Shown here in pieces: positions 6,619 to 15,008 of a stretch of 64,000 nt of DNA. The first letter of the stretch is position 1. The number at the start of each line of letters is the position of its first letter. Below the pieces are notes generated by a model, which was not told where the DNA came from, searched no databases, and saw only the letters and a list, made by a program, of their open reading frames with translations. Both the position numbers and the translations under genes were made by a program. This DNA is from Taishania sp037189645 (GTDB lineage Bacteria; Bacteroidota; Bacteroidia; Flavobacteriales_D; Crocinitomicaceae): NCBI GenBank assembly GCA_037189645.1, contig JBBCIY010000002.1:460922-524921 (forward strand). The letters are read 5' to 3'.

Positions 6619-8727
6619 ATGAAAGAGAACAAGTCCATATACCTGCGTGCCTACCTGATTTACTTCGGGTTTGTTATCATTATGGCGGTCGTGGTGGTTA
6701 AAACCGTCATGCTTCAGTTCGAGGGGCGTACGGAAGTGTTCACTACGAATGACGGAGTACAGGAAAAAATGCCGACCCGGACTGTGAAACGCATTCCCCG
6801 GAGAGGAGAGATCCTGGATGCCAATTACAACCCGATGGTCACCTCTGTTTCCTTTTATGACATTCACATGGATCCGACAGTGGTAGATAAGAAGCTGTTT
6901 GATGAAGGAATCAATGAGCTGGCGCAGGGATTGTCGGAAATGTACCCGACCCGTTCGGCAAGTGAGTGGGAGCGCTACATTCGCTCGGCACGGTCTCAGA
7001 AAAAACGCTACCTGCTGATCAGACGCAAAGCAACCATTGAAGAAAAGAAACAATTGGCTTCGCTTCCGATTTTCAATAAAGGAAGGCTGAAAGGAGGACT
7101 GATCGACTCGGAAGAAACCATTGTCCGGAAACGTCCGCATGGAGAATTGCTGAAAAGAACACTGGGGTATTACCGCCCGAAAGAGGGAAGGGTAGGAGAA
7201 TTGAGAGTAGGGATTGAAGGAGCTTTCAATGATTACCTGGCAGGCGAATACGGAGAGGAAATTGAGCAGAAGTACGGAAACGGATGGAAAAAGACAGGGC
7301 AGATCATCCGTGAATCGGTGGAAGGGGCAAATGTGGTCACTTCGATCGACCTGGAGATCCAGGAAGTGGCACATACGGAACTGGAACGCCAGTTGCGCAA
7401 CCAGGAAGCGAAGCATGGCTCTGTGATCGTAATGGACGTGAAGACGGGGTTTGTGAAGGCAATGGTATCGCTGACAAAGGCGAATGACGGAAATTACTAC
7501 GAAATTTTCAACCATGCGATCGGGACAAAAGAAGTGCCGGGCTCAACGTTCAAGCTGGCTTCTCTGATGGCATTGCTGGAAGATGGAAAAGTGAAGATTA
7601 CCGATGAGGTCAATGCTTCCGGTGAATACCATTTCTTTGACAGGGTGATGAAAGACCACGACGGCGGGTATGGAAAGATCACCATCCAGCAGGCATTTGA
7701 GAAATCATCAAACGTGTTTACAAAGATCGTTTACAACGCGTACAAAGGAAACAGCGAAGCGTTTGTGAACCGCCTGAGAAGCTTCGGGCTGGCGGATTCG
7801 CTCGGATTGGATATTAAAGGAGAGGTAAAGCCGACCATGTATTATCCGAAACATCCGAACTGGTCGGGAGTTTCCCTGCCGTGGATGTCCGTAGGATACG
7901 AAGTTCAGCAGACCCCGATGCAAACGCTGGCATTCTACAATGCTGTTGCGAACAATGGCAAGTATGTGAAGCCCCAGTTTGTTACAGAAGTAAGAAGAGG
8001 ACAGGAAGTCGTTAAGAAATTCGAACCGGTCGTGTTGCGTGAGCAGATCTGCAAGGAATCCACACTGCGCATCCTGAAGATGTGCCTGGAAGGTGTGATG
8101 ACGAACGGAACAGGAAGGGCGTTGAAGTCGTCCTATTTTACCACTGCCGGGAAAACGGGAACAGCACGTATCCTGAATGCGGATAACACGTATGGCGACA
8201 AGGGCAGCTACAAATACCAGGCTTCTTTTGTCGGGTATTTCCCTGCCGACGAGCCGATGTACTCCTGCATTGTGGTGATCTCCGAGCCGAAATCTGAAAT
8301 ATACGGTGCGCGTGTATCGGGAACGGTATTCGCGGCGATCGCTAACAAGGTATATGCTTCCTCACTGAAATACCATGAAGCGATCAACGAAAAGAAAAGA
8401 AGACTGGAAGAAGCTCCTGTTTCAAGGGACGGGAACAGTGTGGATCTGGAAAAAGTGCTGCGCTCGTTCCGCATTCCGCATACCATTCACAACGACGGGG
8501 AATGGCTGAGCACGACCAGGCAGGAGAAAAGCATTGACCTGGAGCCACGATACATTGGAGAAAAAACAGTGCCGAATGTAGTAGGCATGACAGCGAAAGA
8601 CGCTGTATTCCTGATCGAAAAAACAGGAATGAAGGTAAAGCTGAACGGTTACGGGGCGGTTGTTTCCCAATCCATTCCGGCAGGAACGAAAGTAAGTGAT
8701 AACACAGTGGTTTTAACCTTGAGATGA
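6619..8727 (+). CDS. ftsI: Septal peptidoglycan transpeptidase (class B PBP, FtsI/PBP3) with C-terminal PASTA domain
   Basis: A 702-residue division-specific transpeptidase that crosslinks septal peptidoglycan. A short cytoplasmic start and one membrane segment (about residues 10-32) lead into a PBP dimerisation region (about 55-220) and the transpeptidase domain. Catalytic motifs are S309-TFK (nucleophile Ser309, Lys312), S363-S-N365 and K512-T-G514. The C-terminus (about 650-702) is one PASTA domain opening VPNVVGMTAKDAVFLIE, ending NTVVLTLR. PASTA domains occur on division PBPs in Gram-positives and in Bacteroidota. The stop codon overlaps the murE start (ATGA), so the two genes are translationally coupled. 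Confidence 0.95.
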   Translation: MKENKSIYLRAYLIYFGFVIIMAVVVVKTVMLQFEGRTEVFTTNDGVQEKMPTRTVKRIPRRGEILDANYNPMVTSVSFYDIHMDPTVVDKKLFDEGINELAQGLSEMYPTRSASEWERYIRSARSQKKRYLLIRRKATIEEKKQLASLPIFNKGRLKGGLIDSEETIVRKRPHGELLKRTLGYYRPKEGRVGELRVGIEGAFNDYLAGEYGEEIEQKYGNGWKKTGQIIRESVEGANVVTSIDLEIQEVAHTELERQLRNQEAKHGSVIVMDVKTGFVKAMVSLTKANDGNYYEIFNHAIGTKEVPGSTFKLASLMALLEDGKVKITDEVNASGEYHFFDRVMKDHDGGYGKITIQQAFEKSSNVFTKIVYNAYKGNSEAFVNRLRSFGLADSLGLDIKGEVKPTMYYPKHPNWSGVSLPWMSVGYEVQQTPMQTLAFYNAVANNGKYVKPQFVTEVRRGQEVVKKFEPVVLREQICKESTLRILKMCLEGVMTNGTGRALKSSYFTTAGKTGTARILNADNTYGDKGSYKYQASFVGYFPADEPMYSCIVVISEPKSEIYGARVSGTVFAAIANKVYASSLKYHEAINEKKRRLEEAPVSRDGNSVDLEKVLRSFRIPHTIHNDGEWLSTTRQEKSIDLEPRYIGEKTVPNVVGMTAKDAVFLIEKTGMKVKLNGYGAVVSQSIPAGTKVSDNTVVLTLR

Positions 8728-10190
8728 TGGAAAAAGTAGTGAGAGATATAATTTACGGCATTTCCCTGAAGCAGGTGATTGGCTCTGCAGAGGTTTCTGT
8801 CCGCTCATTGACGCTTGACTCCCGGAATGCAGGCGAGGGAAGCCTGTTCTTTGCTGTCAGCGGAACCCGTTTCGACGGCCATGATTTCATCCCGCAAGTG
8901 ATCAAGCAGGGCTGTACGGTCATTATTGCAGAAAAAGAAGTTGCCGTTCCGGAAGGAGTAACGCTGATTATTACCCCCAATTCTCACAAGGCGGCAGGAA
9001 TCGTTGCGGGAAATTTTTACGGAGAGCCTTCCAGACAGCTTAAATTAGTGGGAATCACGGGAACGAACGGGAAAACCACCACCACTACGTTATTGTACAA
9101 TTTATTTTCCAGGCTGGGATACAAAACAGGTTTGTTGTCAACGGTGGTGAACAAGATCGGGGAAATGGAGGTTCCGTCCACGCACACCACTCCGGACCCT
9201 GTCGCATTGAATGCGCTGCTGGCAGAGATGGTGGAATCGAACTGTGAATTCTGCTTCATGGAAGTGAGTTCTCATGCCATTCACCAGTACCGCATCGCCG
9301 GGCTGGAATTTGCCGGAGGCGTATTTACCAATATTACACACGATCACCTGGATTATCACAAAACATTCAAAGAATACCTGGATGTCAAAAAACGCTTCTT
9401 TGATGAATTGCCGGCTGCTGCTTTTGCGCTGACAAACATTGATGATAAGAACGGCCGGGTGATGGTGCAGAACACACGTGCGGAGATCGTTACCTATGCA
9501 ATGAAAACACCTGCGGATTACAAAGTAAAGGTGCTGGAAAACCAGTTTTCAGGATTGGTGCTGAACATCAACGGAAAGGAGGTGTGGTCAAGGCTGGTTG
9601 GTGATTTCAATGCGTATAATCTTCTGACGGCTTACGCAGTAAGTATTCTGCTGGGAGAGGACGAAGACGAAGTATTGCGGGTACTGAGCGCTTTGGAGTC
9701 TGTTGAAGGCCGGTTCCAGTATTTCGTATCTGAAAGCGGAGTGGTGGCGATCATCGACTACGCGCATACACCGGACGCGTTGGAAAACGTGTTGAAAACG
9801 ATCGCGAATATCCGTACAAAAAACGAAACACTTTACACCATTGTAGGATGTGGCGGGGACAGGGATAAGGCGAAACGTCCTGAAATGGCACGGATCGCCT
9901 GTGAATGGAGCGACAAAGTGATCCTTACTTCCGATAATCCGCGTTCGGAAGACCCGAACCAGATCATTGAAGAAATGAATGCCGGAGTTCCTGGGTATCA
10001 CTTTAAAAAAACATTGTCAGTAGTGGACAGGAAGCAGGCGATCAAAACAGCGATTTCCATGGCAGAAAAAGGGGACATCATCCTGATTGCGGGGAAAGGG
10101 CACGAAAAATACCAGGAGATCAATGGCGTGAAGCACGACTTTGACGACCGGCAGATAGCGTTTGAATTGTTTGAACAAATGAAAAATTAA
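8724..10190 (+). CDS. murE: UDP-N-acetylmuramoyl-tripeptide synthetase MurE
   Basis: A 488-residue cytoplasmic ATP-dependent ligase adding the third residue of the peptidoglycan stem. The three Mur-ligase domains are in order: N-terminal UMAG-binding (about residues 20-95, with LTLDSRNAGEGSLFFAV), central ATPase with GTNGKTTTTT (Lys117), and C-terminal domain from about 330. The substrate-specificity motif D404-N-P-R-S-E-D-P is the meso-diaminopimelate type, so the enzyme should add meso-DAP rather than lysine. This fits a Gram-negative wall. Two adjacent ATGs (8724, 8727) are possible starts; the first gives ATGA overlap with ftsI. A perfect 19-bp inverted repeat follows the gene. Confidence 0.96.
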   Translation: MMEKVVRDIIYGISLKQVIGSAEVSVRSLTLDSRNAGEGSLFFAVSGTRFDGHDFIPQVIKQGCTVIIAEKEVAVPEGVTLIITPNSHKAAGIVAGNFYGEPSRQLKLVGITGTNGKTTTTTLLYNLFSRLGYKTGLLSTVVNKIGEMEVPSTHTTPDPVALNALLAEMVESNCEFCFMEVSSHAIHQYRIAGLEFAGGVFTNITHDHLDYHKTFKEYLDVKKRFFDELPAAAFALTNIDDKNGRVMVQNTRAEIVTYAMKTPADYKVKVLENQFSGLVLNINGKEVWSRLVGDFNAYNLLTAYAVSILLGEDEDEVLRVLSALESVEGRFQYFVSESGVVAIIDYAHTPDALENVLKTIANIRTKNETLYTIVGCGGDRDKAKRPEMARIACEWSDKVILTSDNPRSEDPNQIIEEMNAGVPGYHFKKTLSVVDRKQAIKTAISMAEKGDIILIAGKGHEKYQEINGVKHDFDDRQIAFELFEQMKN

Positions 10191-10193
10191 TAC

Positions 10194-10243
10194 TGAATGA
10201 TGAATATTGAATGGGGCATTCTGTATTCAATATTCATCATTCA
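10194..10243. repeat. Perfect 19-bp inverted repeat between murE and mraY
   Basis: TGAATGATGAATATTGAAT (10194-10212) is exactly complementary to ATTCAATATTCATCATTCA (10225-10243), with a 12-nt loop. It fills the whole murE-mraY gap. The hairpin is AT-rich with no T tract on either strand, so it looks like a dispersed intergenic palindrome (REP/MITE-like) rather than a terminator. It may fold in the dcw mRNA and affect stability or mraY translation. Confidence 0.85.
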
Positions 10244-10257
10244 AAATTAAAAAAGTT

Positions 10258-11502
10258 ATGTTGTACTATTTATTTAATTACTTAGACGAGCTGAACTTCC
10301 CGGGAGCAGGACTGTTCGATTACATTTCTTTCAGAGCTGCGATGGCGTTGATTACATCGCTGATCATTTCCATCATCTTCGGAAAACGCATCATCAATTT
10401 ATTGCGCAAGCAGCAGATCGGTGAAACGGTTCGTGACCTGGGCCTGCAGGGACAGCTTGAAAAGTCAGGAACCCCGACAATGGGCGGGATCATCATTCTG
10501 AGCGCGATCTTTGTCCCGACATTATTGTTCGCAAAGCTCGATAACATCTACGTGATTACGATGCTGATCGCAACGATCTGGCTGGGAACGATCGGTTTTC
10601 TGGACGACTACATCAAAGTATTCAGGAAGAACAAGGAAGGGCTTGCCGGCAGATTCAAGATTGTAGGCCAGGTTGGAGTCGGGTTGATCGTCGGGTGCAT
10701 GTTGTATTTCTCCGATGATGTAAAAGTGCATAAGAAAGTTTCTGCGGATTACGAGATCCAGACCGATGAGCGGGTTGTTACGCACATGCATGCAGACGCA
10801 GGCGACGGTATGATGTGGATAGAAGCGGATCACATGACCACGACCATTCCGTTCATCAAAGGAAATGAATTCAATTACAACTGGCTGCTGGGAGAAAACG
10901 GGAGCACACCTTATGGCTGGCTGATCTTCATCCCGATCGTGATCTTTATTGTGACGGCCGTTTCCAATGGAGCGAACATGACGGATGGACTGGACGGACT
11001 GGCAACGGGAACGTCAGCGATCATCGGTATTGCCCTGGCGGTCCTGGCGTACGTGAGCTCACACGTAAAATTCGCGGACTACCTGAATGTAATGTACATC
11101 CCGCACGCGGAAGAAATGGTAATTTTCATTTCGGCATTTGTCGGAGCATGCGTCGGTTTCCTCTGGTACAATTCTTACCCTGCCCAGGTTTTTATGGGAG
11201 ATACCGGGAGTCTCGCATTGGGAGGGATCATTGCCGTTTTCGCGATCGCTATCCGCAAAGAGTTATTGATTCCGGTATTGTGCGGTGTGTTCCTGATTGA
11301 GAATTTATCTGTGATGATGCAGGTCGGCTATTTCAAATACACCAAAAAGAAATTCGGGGAAGGAAGGCGGATCTTCAGGATGGCTCCACTGCATCACCAT
11401 TACCAGAAACTGGGGATGCATGAAGCCAAGATCGTTGCCCGCTTCTGGATCGTTGCGGTCTTGCTGGCAGTGATCTCCATTGTAACCCTGAAAGTGAGAT
11501 AA
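10258..11502 (+). CDS. mraY: Phospho-N-acetylmuramoyl-pentapeptide transferase MraY
   Basis: An integral membrane enzyme that transfers phospho-MurNAc-pentapeptide to undecaprenyl phosphate, making lipid I. The ATG at 10258 starts a 414-residue protein; an upstream in-frame ATG at 10207 lies inside the inverted repeat and is rejected. Family motifs are SGTPTMGGIIIL, FLDDYIKV, NMTDGLDGLATG (catalytic Asp pair), MGDTGSLALGG and HHHYQKLGMHEAKIV. It exceeds the common 360 residues because a polar stretch of about 55 residues (about 160-215, with THMHADAGDGMMW) is inserted between membrane segments; such an insert is typical of the phylum. murD follows after 1 bp. Confidence 0.95.
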   Translation: MLYYLFNYLDELNFPGAGLFDYISFRAAMALITSLIISIIFGKRIINLLRKQQIGETVRDLGLQGQLEKSGTPTMGGIIILSAIFVPTLLFAKLDNIYVITMLIATIWLGTIGFLDDYIKVFRKNKEGLAGRFKIVGQVGVGLIVGCMLYFSDDVKVHKKVSADYEIQTDERVVTHMHADAGDGMMWIEADHMTTTIPFIKGNEFNYNWLLGENGSTPYGWLIFIPIVIFIVTAVSNGANMTDGLDGLATGTSAIIGIALAVLAYVSSHVKFADYLNVMYIPHAEEMVIFISAFVGACVGFLWYNSYPAQVFMGDTGSLALGGIIAVFAIAIRKELLIPVLCGVFLIENLSVMMQVGYFKYTKKKFGEGRRIFRMAPLHHHYQKLGMHEAKIVARFWIVAVLLAVISIVTLKVR

Positions 11503-11503
11503 G

Positions 11504-12853
11504 ATGAAGCCGTACGGAACGAAATACATTGTTGTCCTGGGCGCCGGTGAATCCGGTGTGGGAGCAGCCATTCTTGCGAAGAAAGAAGGGTGGGATGTGT
11601 TCGTATCTGATTACGGGACTATCAAGAATTCGTTCCGGCAGGAACTGGATGAAAGAGGGATTGAATGGGAAGAAGGAAAACACACCGAAGAACGTGTTTT
11701 AAATGCTGAGATCGTGGTGAAATCCCCGGGAATACCGGATAAATCACCGATCATAAAAAAACTGAAGGAAAAAAAGATCCCGGTGATCTCCGAAATTGAG
11801 TTTGCAGGGTACTACAATACGGCAAAAACGATTTGTATCACGGGAAGCAACGGCAAAACGACTACAACCATGCTTACTTACCACATCCTGAAAAAAGCAG
11901 GGATCAGGGTAGGGTTGGCCGGAAACGTGGGGCAGAGCTTTGCCAAGCAGGTAGCGGAAGAATCAGTTGACTGGTATGTGATCGAGCTGAGCTCTTTCCA
12001 GCTGGACGGGATGTTTGACTTCAAAGCCGATATCGCGATTTTGACGAACATCACACCGGATCACCTGGACCGCTATGAATACCAGCTGCAAAACTATGTG
12101 GACAGCAAGTTCCGCATTTTGCAGAACATGACTCAGTACGATTGGTTCATTTACAATGCAGATGACAAGATCATCGAAGAGGAGATGGCCCGGCGTACGG
12201 TTGCGGCGCAACTTGCGCCATTCTCACTGAACAGGGAACTGGAGCAGGGAGGATACTTAAAAGACGAACAAATAACAATAACAACTAATAAAGAACAATT
12301 CACTATGTCAATTCATGAATTAGCCTTAAAAGGGAAGCACAACGCACAAAATTCGTTAGCTTCCGGAATCGCATCCCGTTTACTGGAGATCCGAAAAGAA
12401 ACTGTACGCGAAAGTCTTTCCGACTTCGTGAACGTTGAACACCGTTTGGAATTCGTTGCCAAAGTGCACGGAATAGAGTTCATCAACGACTCAAAAGCGA
12501 CAAACGTGAACTCAACCTGGTTTGCTTTGGAAAGCATGGAGAAGCCGACTGTATGGATCGTTGGCGGTGTGGACAAAGGAAACGACTACTCTGAACTAAC
12601 CGGATTGGTGCGGGACCGTGTAAAAGCAATCATCTGCCTGGGGGTGGACAATTCCAAGATCATTGAAGCATTTACGGGAGTGGTGGACACGATCGTTGAA
12701 GCGAGATCGGCAATGGAAGCTGTGGCTTATGGTTACCGCCTGGCAAAAAAGGATGAAACAGTATTGCTCTCACCGGCTTGCGCATCCTTCGACCTGTTTG
12801 AAAACTACGAAGAAAGAGGAAACTTATTCAAAGAAGCGGTAAGAGCGCTTTGA
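11504..12853 (+). CDS. murD: UDP-N-acetylmuramoylalanine--D-glutamate ligase MurD
   Basis: A 449-residue cytoplasmic ligase adding D-glutamate to UDP-MurNAc-L-Ala. An N-terminal Rossmann-like domain (VVLGAGESGVGAAILAKKEG, about residues 9-28) is followed by the ATPase motif GSNGKTTTT (about 112-120). The LTNITPDHLDRY block and the C-terminal domain with GVDKGNDYSEL and LLSPACASFDLFENYEERG are characteristic of MurD. It is the last gene of the first dcw half. The expected next gene, ftsW, is displaced about 7 kb to the right by an unrelated block, so the transcript probably ends in the 12854-13106 gap. Confidence 0.96.
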   Translation: MKPYGTKYIVVLGAGESGVGAAILAKKEGWDVFVSDYGTIKNSFRQELDERGIEWEEGKHTEERVLNAEIVVKSPGIPDKSPIIKKLKEKKIPVISEIEFAGYYNTAKTICITGSNGKTTTTMLTYHILKKAGIRVGLAGNVGQSFAKQVAEESVDWYVIELSSFQLDGMFDFKADIAILTNITPDHLDRYEYQLQNYVDSKFRILQNMTQYDWFIYNADDKIIEEEMARRTVAAQLAPFSLNRELEQGGYLKDEQITITTNKEQFTMSIHELALKGKHNAQNSLASGIASRLLEIRKETVRESLSDFVNVEHRLEFVAKVHGIEFINDSKATNVNSTWFALESMEKPTVWIVGGVDKGNDYSELTGLVRDRVKAIICLGVDNSKIIEAFTGVVDTIVEARSAMEAVAYGYRLAKKDETVLLSPACASFDLFENYEERGNLFKEAVRAL

Positions 12854-12971
12854 CCAGCTACTTTCTGAATTGATACAGTTTTTTAGATAAATGCATGTGT
12901 GGAACATTCATTCCACGCGGATTGTTTCGGCCGTTTCTGTTGCGCTGCTGCATCTTGCAGGAACGGCTGTT

Positions 12972-12989
12972 CCTCTCCTTGAGGAGAGG
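12972..12989. repeat. Short palindrome, copy 2 of a CCyyTCC-TTGA-GGArrGG element
   Basis: CCTCTCC (12972-12978) and GGAGAGG (12983-12989) enclose TTGA and are followed by a purine-rich tail, as in copy 1 at 5757-5774. It lies in the gap where the dcw cluster is interrupted. Confidence 0.55.
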
Positions 12990-13029
12990 CCGGGAGAAAA
13001 AACATAGCCCGATAAAATGTTTGTCAGAT

Positions 13030-13059
13030 AAAAAAATCCTCCGTCGTTCAACAGAGGAT
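13030..13059 (-). terminator. Intrinsic terminator of the DUF1275 operon
   Basis: On the minus strand ATCCTC (13059-13054) pairs with GAGGAT (13041-13036) across a 12-nt loop and is followed by a T run (the A run at 13030-13036). It is 48 bp beyond the stop of the 13107-13892 gene. It may also slow readthrough from murD, which converges on it. Confidence 0.7.
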
Positions 13060-13106
13060 CACTTATCATTAACACATGTTTAGTTAAAAAGAATGAAAGG
13101 CTGGTT

Positions 13107-13892
13107 TTAGTTATGCTCTGCCAGCTGCGGCTCTTTCCGCGCCATTCGCTTCAGTTCCCGTTCCTGCCGGTGCCTTTTCAAAATGAATTTGAAGTAACGG
13201 ATCTTTGAGAAATCATACAGCAGCACGATAACAAGAACAAAGCAGACAATGTAAAAGATCTTGAATTTTATGATGTTGAAGTAATAGCTTGCTACGATTG
13301 CTCCGACAACATATGATATGAAGATCGAAAAGATCAGTTTCGCCTTGTCTTTGATCACCTGGTTGTTTCGGAAACGTTTTTTGGTGAACATCGAAAAGAA
13401 GATCCCCAGGTCAGTGGTTGCACCTGTAAGGTGTGTTGTCTTTACCGAGAAATTCGAGATGCTTGCAGTGAGCCCGTTCTGGAGTCCCATCGCAAAGAGC
13501 ATGACGGACACCAGGACTTCTGTTTCCCGGAGTGTTTCCTGGTAAAAGAAATCGCCGTAGATCCCGATGAACATCAGGCACAGGATTTCCAGGACGATGG
13601 GCAGTGAATGTGCCAGGTACGTGTTTCTGTTATTGAGAGAAATCACGATCAGGTTGGAAACGAATCCGCCGAAGAAAAACAGGAAGATCCACGACAGAAC
13701 GATCAGTACCTGGTATATGTTCCCTTTTACGATCTCGGAAGCCAGGATGGCATAATATCCCGTCACATTCGAAGTGAATGAGAAAAAGATGATAAGTGAG
13801 GAGACATTTACCATTCCCGCTACGAACGCCGTGAGGATTCCCAGCTTGAGGTTGTCGTTCAAAGATCTGTGTTGACTATATTTTCTAAGCAT
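13107..13892 (-). CDS. DUF1275 (YoaK-like) integral membrane protein
   Basis: A 261-residue inner-membrane protein with six hydrophobic segments. It matches the DUF1275/YoaK family by its opening segment (LGILTAFVAGMVNVSSLI), the early NVTGYYA motif, the GLQNGLTASI stretch and the TTHLTGATTDLGIFF motif between central segments. The family resembles small transporters but no substrate is known. The C-terminal tail is strongly basic (KRHRQERELKRMARKE). It is the last gene of a minus-strand trio after the UspA-like and lipocalin-like genes, 34 bp from its upstream neighbour, and is followed by a terminator. Confidence 0.85.
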   Translation of the reverse strand: MLRKYSQHRSLNDNLKLGILTAFVAGMVNVSSLIIFFSFTSNVTGYYAILASEIVKGNIYQVLIVLSWIFLFFFGGFVSNLIVISLNNRNTYLAHSLPIVLEILCLMFIGIYGDFFYQETLRETEVLVSVMLFAMGLQNGLTASISNFSVKTTHLTGATTDLGIFFSMFTKKRFRNNQVIKDKAKLIFSIFISYVVGAIVASYYFNIIKFKIFYIVCFVLVIVLLYDFSKIRYFKFILKRHRQERELKRMARKEPQLAEHN

Positions 13893-13926
13893 TTTGAATG
13901 ATTAATATAAATGAGCAAAGTGATTG

Positions 13927-14397
13927 TTAATGATTGCATCTTTTGAAGGTCATGCTCGCCAGCCCCTTTACCTGGATGTCCAGCTCAAAGCTCAGGGACA
14001 GGGAGTCTTTGCTGATGTGTGTAATTTTGTAATGTTCCAATGGTCTGTTATTCTCATCTTTTATCACCAGCATATCGCCTTTTCCTTTCAATCGCCAGTG
14101 CAAGACCTGAGGCTCTTTATTCGCGGAAGAGATGTGCAATTTCCCGCTCGGGAGAAAAGACCACGTTTCATGTTCATGCAATACCAATCCTTTTCCGAGG
14201 TATCCTTTCAGTGTGCTGGAAAGTGAATCCTTGCAGACGTTTTTCTTTTGTTCGGGTGAAGCTGCCCGCTCATACTTCCACGAAGATTCATTCCAGTCTC
14301 CTGTGATCAGATCCTCAGGACTGTTCATATTGATCCTCATAAATGAGTACCCGATAATGCAGATTGTCAGGAAAATGAAAATATAACTCAATCTCAT
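13927..14397 (-). CDS. Lipocalin-like small secreted or membrane-anchored protein
   Basis: A 156-residue protein with one N-terminal hydrophobic segment (about residues 4-20) acting as signal or anchor. The rest alternates beta strands in a pattern like Bacteroidota lipocalin-like domains: LITGDWNESSWKYE, then ETWSFLPSGKL, LHWRLKGKGDMLVI and ITHISKDSLSLSFEL. There is no lipobox. Its function is unknown; lipocalin-like is a fold impression, not a firm match. It lies 3 bp downstream of the UspA-like gene and 34 bp upstream of the DUF1275 gene, forming one operon. Confidence 0.65.
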   Translation of the reverse strand: MRLSYIFIFLTICIIGYSFMRINMNSPEDLITGDWNESSWKYERAASPEQKKNVCKDSLSSTLKGYLGKGLVLHEHETWSFLPSGKLHISSANKEPQVLHWRLKGKGDMLVIKDENNRPLEHYKITHISKDSLSLSFELDIQVKGLASMTFKRCNH

Positions 14398-14400
14398 GAT

Positions 14401-14898
14401 TTACGATAGTTTAACTGTATTCAGGAACAATTCCGAAAAACTTTCCGTATTTTCTTCCTGCTTTTCGGTGAACTGGACGAGTGAAACGTTTTCGCAGCAC
14501 TTGTGGATGTAAGGTGCCAGGTCGAAGCTGCGTTTTGTGGCTTTCCTGTTGTTCAATCCCACCGGGATGTACACATTGTCAATCCGGTTGCTGGAAATAT
14601 AGGATTTAAAAGCCCTCTTGTTCAATCCATGGAACAGGTCGATCTTTACCTGGCTGAGCTGTGAAGCGTACTTGTTTTTTAATAAGTCACAACCTTCATA
14701 GAACGAGGGGGGAACGATCTGGTTCAGGATGTCTTTCTTGGAGTGAAAGAGCAGGTCGGAAATGCTGTCGGTCAGGTAATAACCGTGCAGCAGTGTGATT
14801 GTTGCGGTTTCTCCGTCTTTCAGATCGTGGACCACTTTTTTGATGATGTTCAGTGAATCCATTTGAAAATCCGTAGGTATTAAAACATTTTTATGCAT
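14401..14898 (-). CDS. UspA-like universal stress family protein
   Basis: A 165-residue cytoplasmic protein. It opens with KNVLIPTDFQMDSLNIIKKV, the first beta strand and helix of the UspA alpha/beta fold, where such an Asp usually helps bind nucleotide. TITLLHGYYL matches the second strand. The usual ATP-binding GxxGxxxx(S/T) motif is not seen; in its place stands VNVS-like text (CENVSLVQF) at the last strand. It is thus probably a non-ATP-binding or divergent member. First gene of a minus-strand operon with a lipocalin-like and a DUF1275 protein. A 7-bp inverted repeat (14894-14900 with 14932-14938) straddles its start codon. Confidence 0.6.
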   Translation of the reverse strand: MHKNVLIPTDFQMDSLNIIKKVVHDLKDGETATITLLHGYYLTDSISDLLFHSKKDILNQIVPPSFYEGCDLLKNKYASQLSQVKIDLFHGLNKRAFKSYISSNRIDNVYIPVGLNNRKATKRSFDLAPYIHKCCENVSLVQFTEKQEENTESFSELFLNTVKLS

Positions 14899-15008
14899 CG
14901 CGTATAAGTTTATTTTGTTTACGATGCAAAAATGAATCAGCCAGATTAGAGAGAAATAAGAACGGGATTAGAATTCACTTAAAATTACATTAGAATGAGA
15001 TTAGAAAA

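Noticed and set aside
6574..7515. Minus-strand open frame of 313 codons under ftsI
   Set aside because: It lies opposite the conserved membrane and dimerisation part of ftsI, has His/Phe/Arg-rich content and matches no family.
10207..10257. In-frame upstream start for mraY
   Set aside because: The extra 17 residues would be encoded by one arm of the 19-bp inverted repeat and precede the normal MraY N-terminus.
12895..13083. 62-codon plus-strand frame after murD
   Set aside because: It reads through the TTGA-loop palindrome and a terminator hairpin and has no protein-like features.
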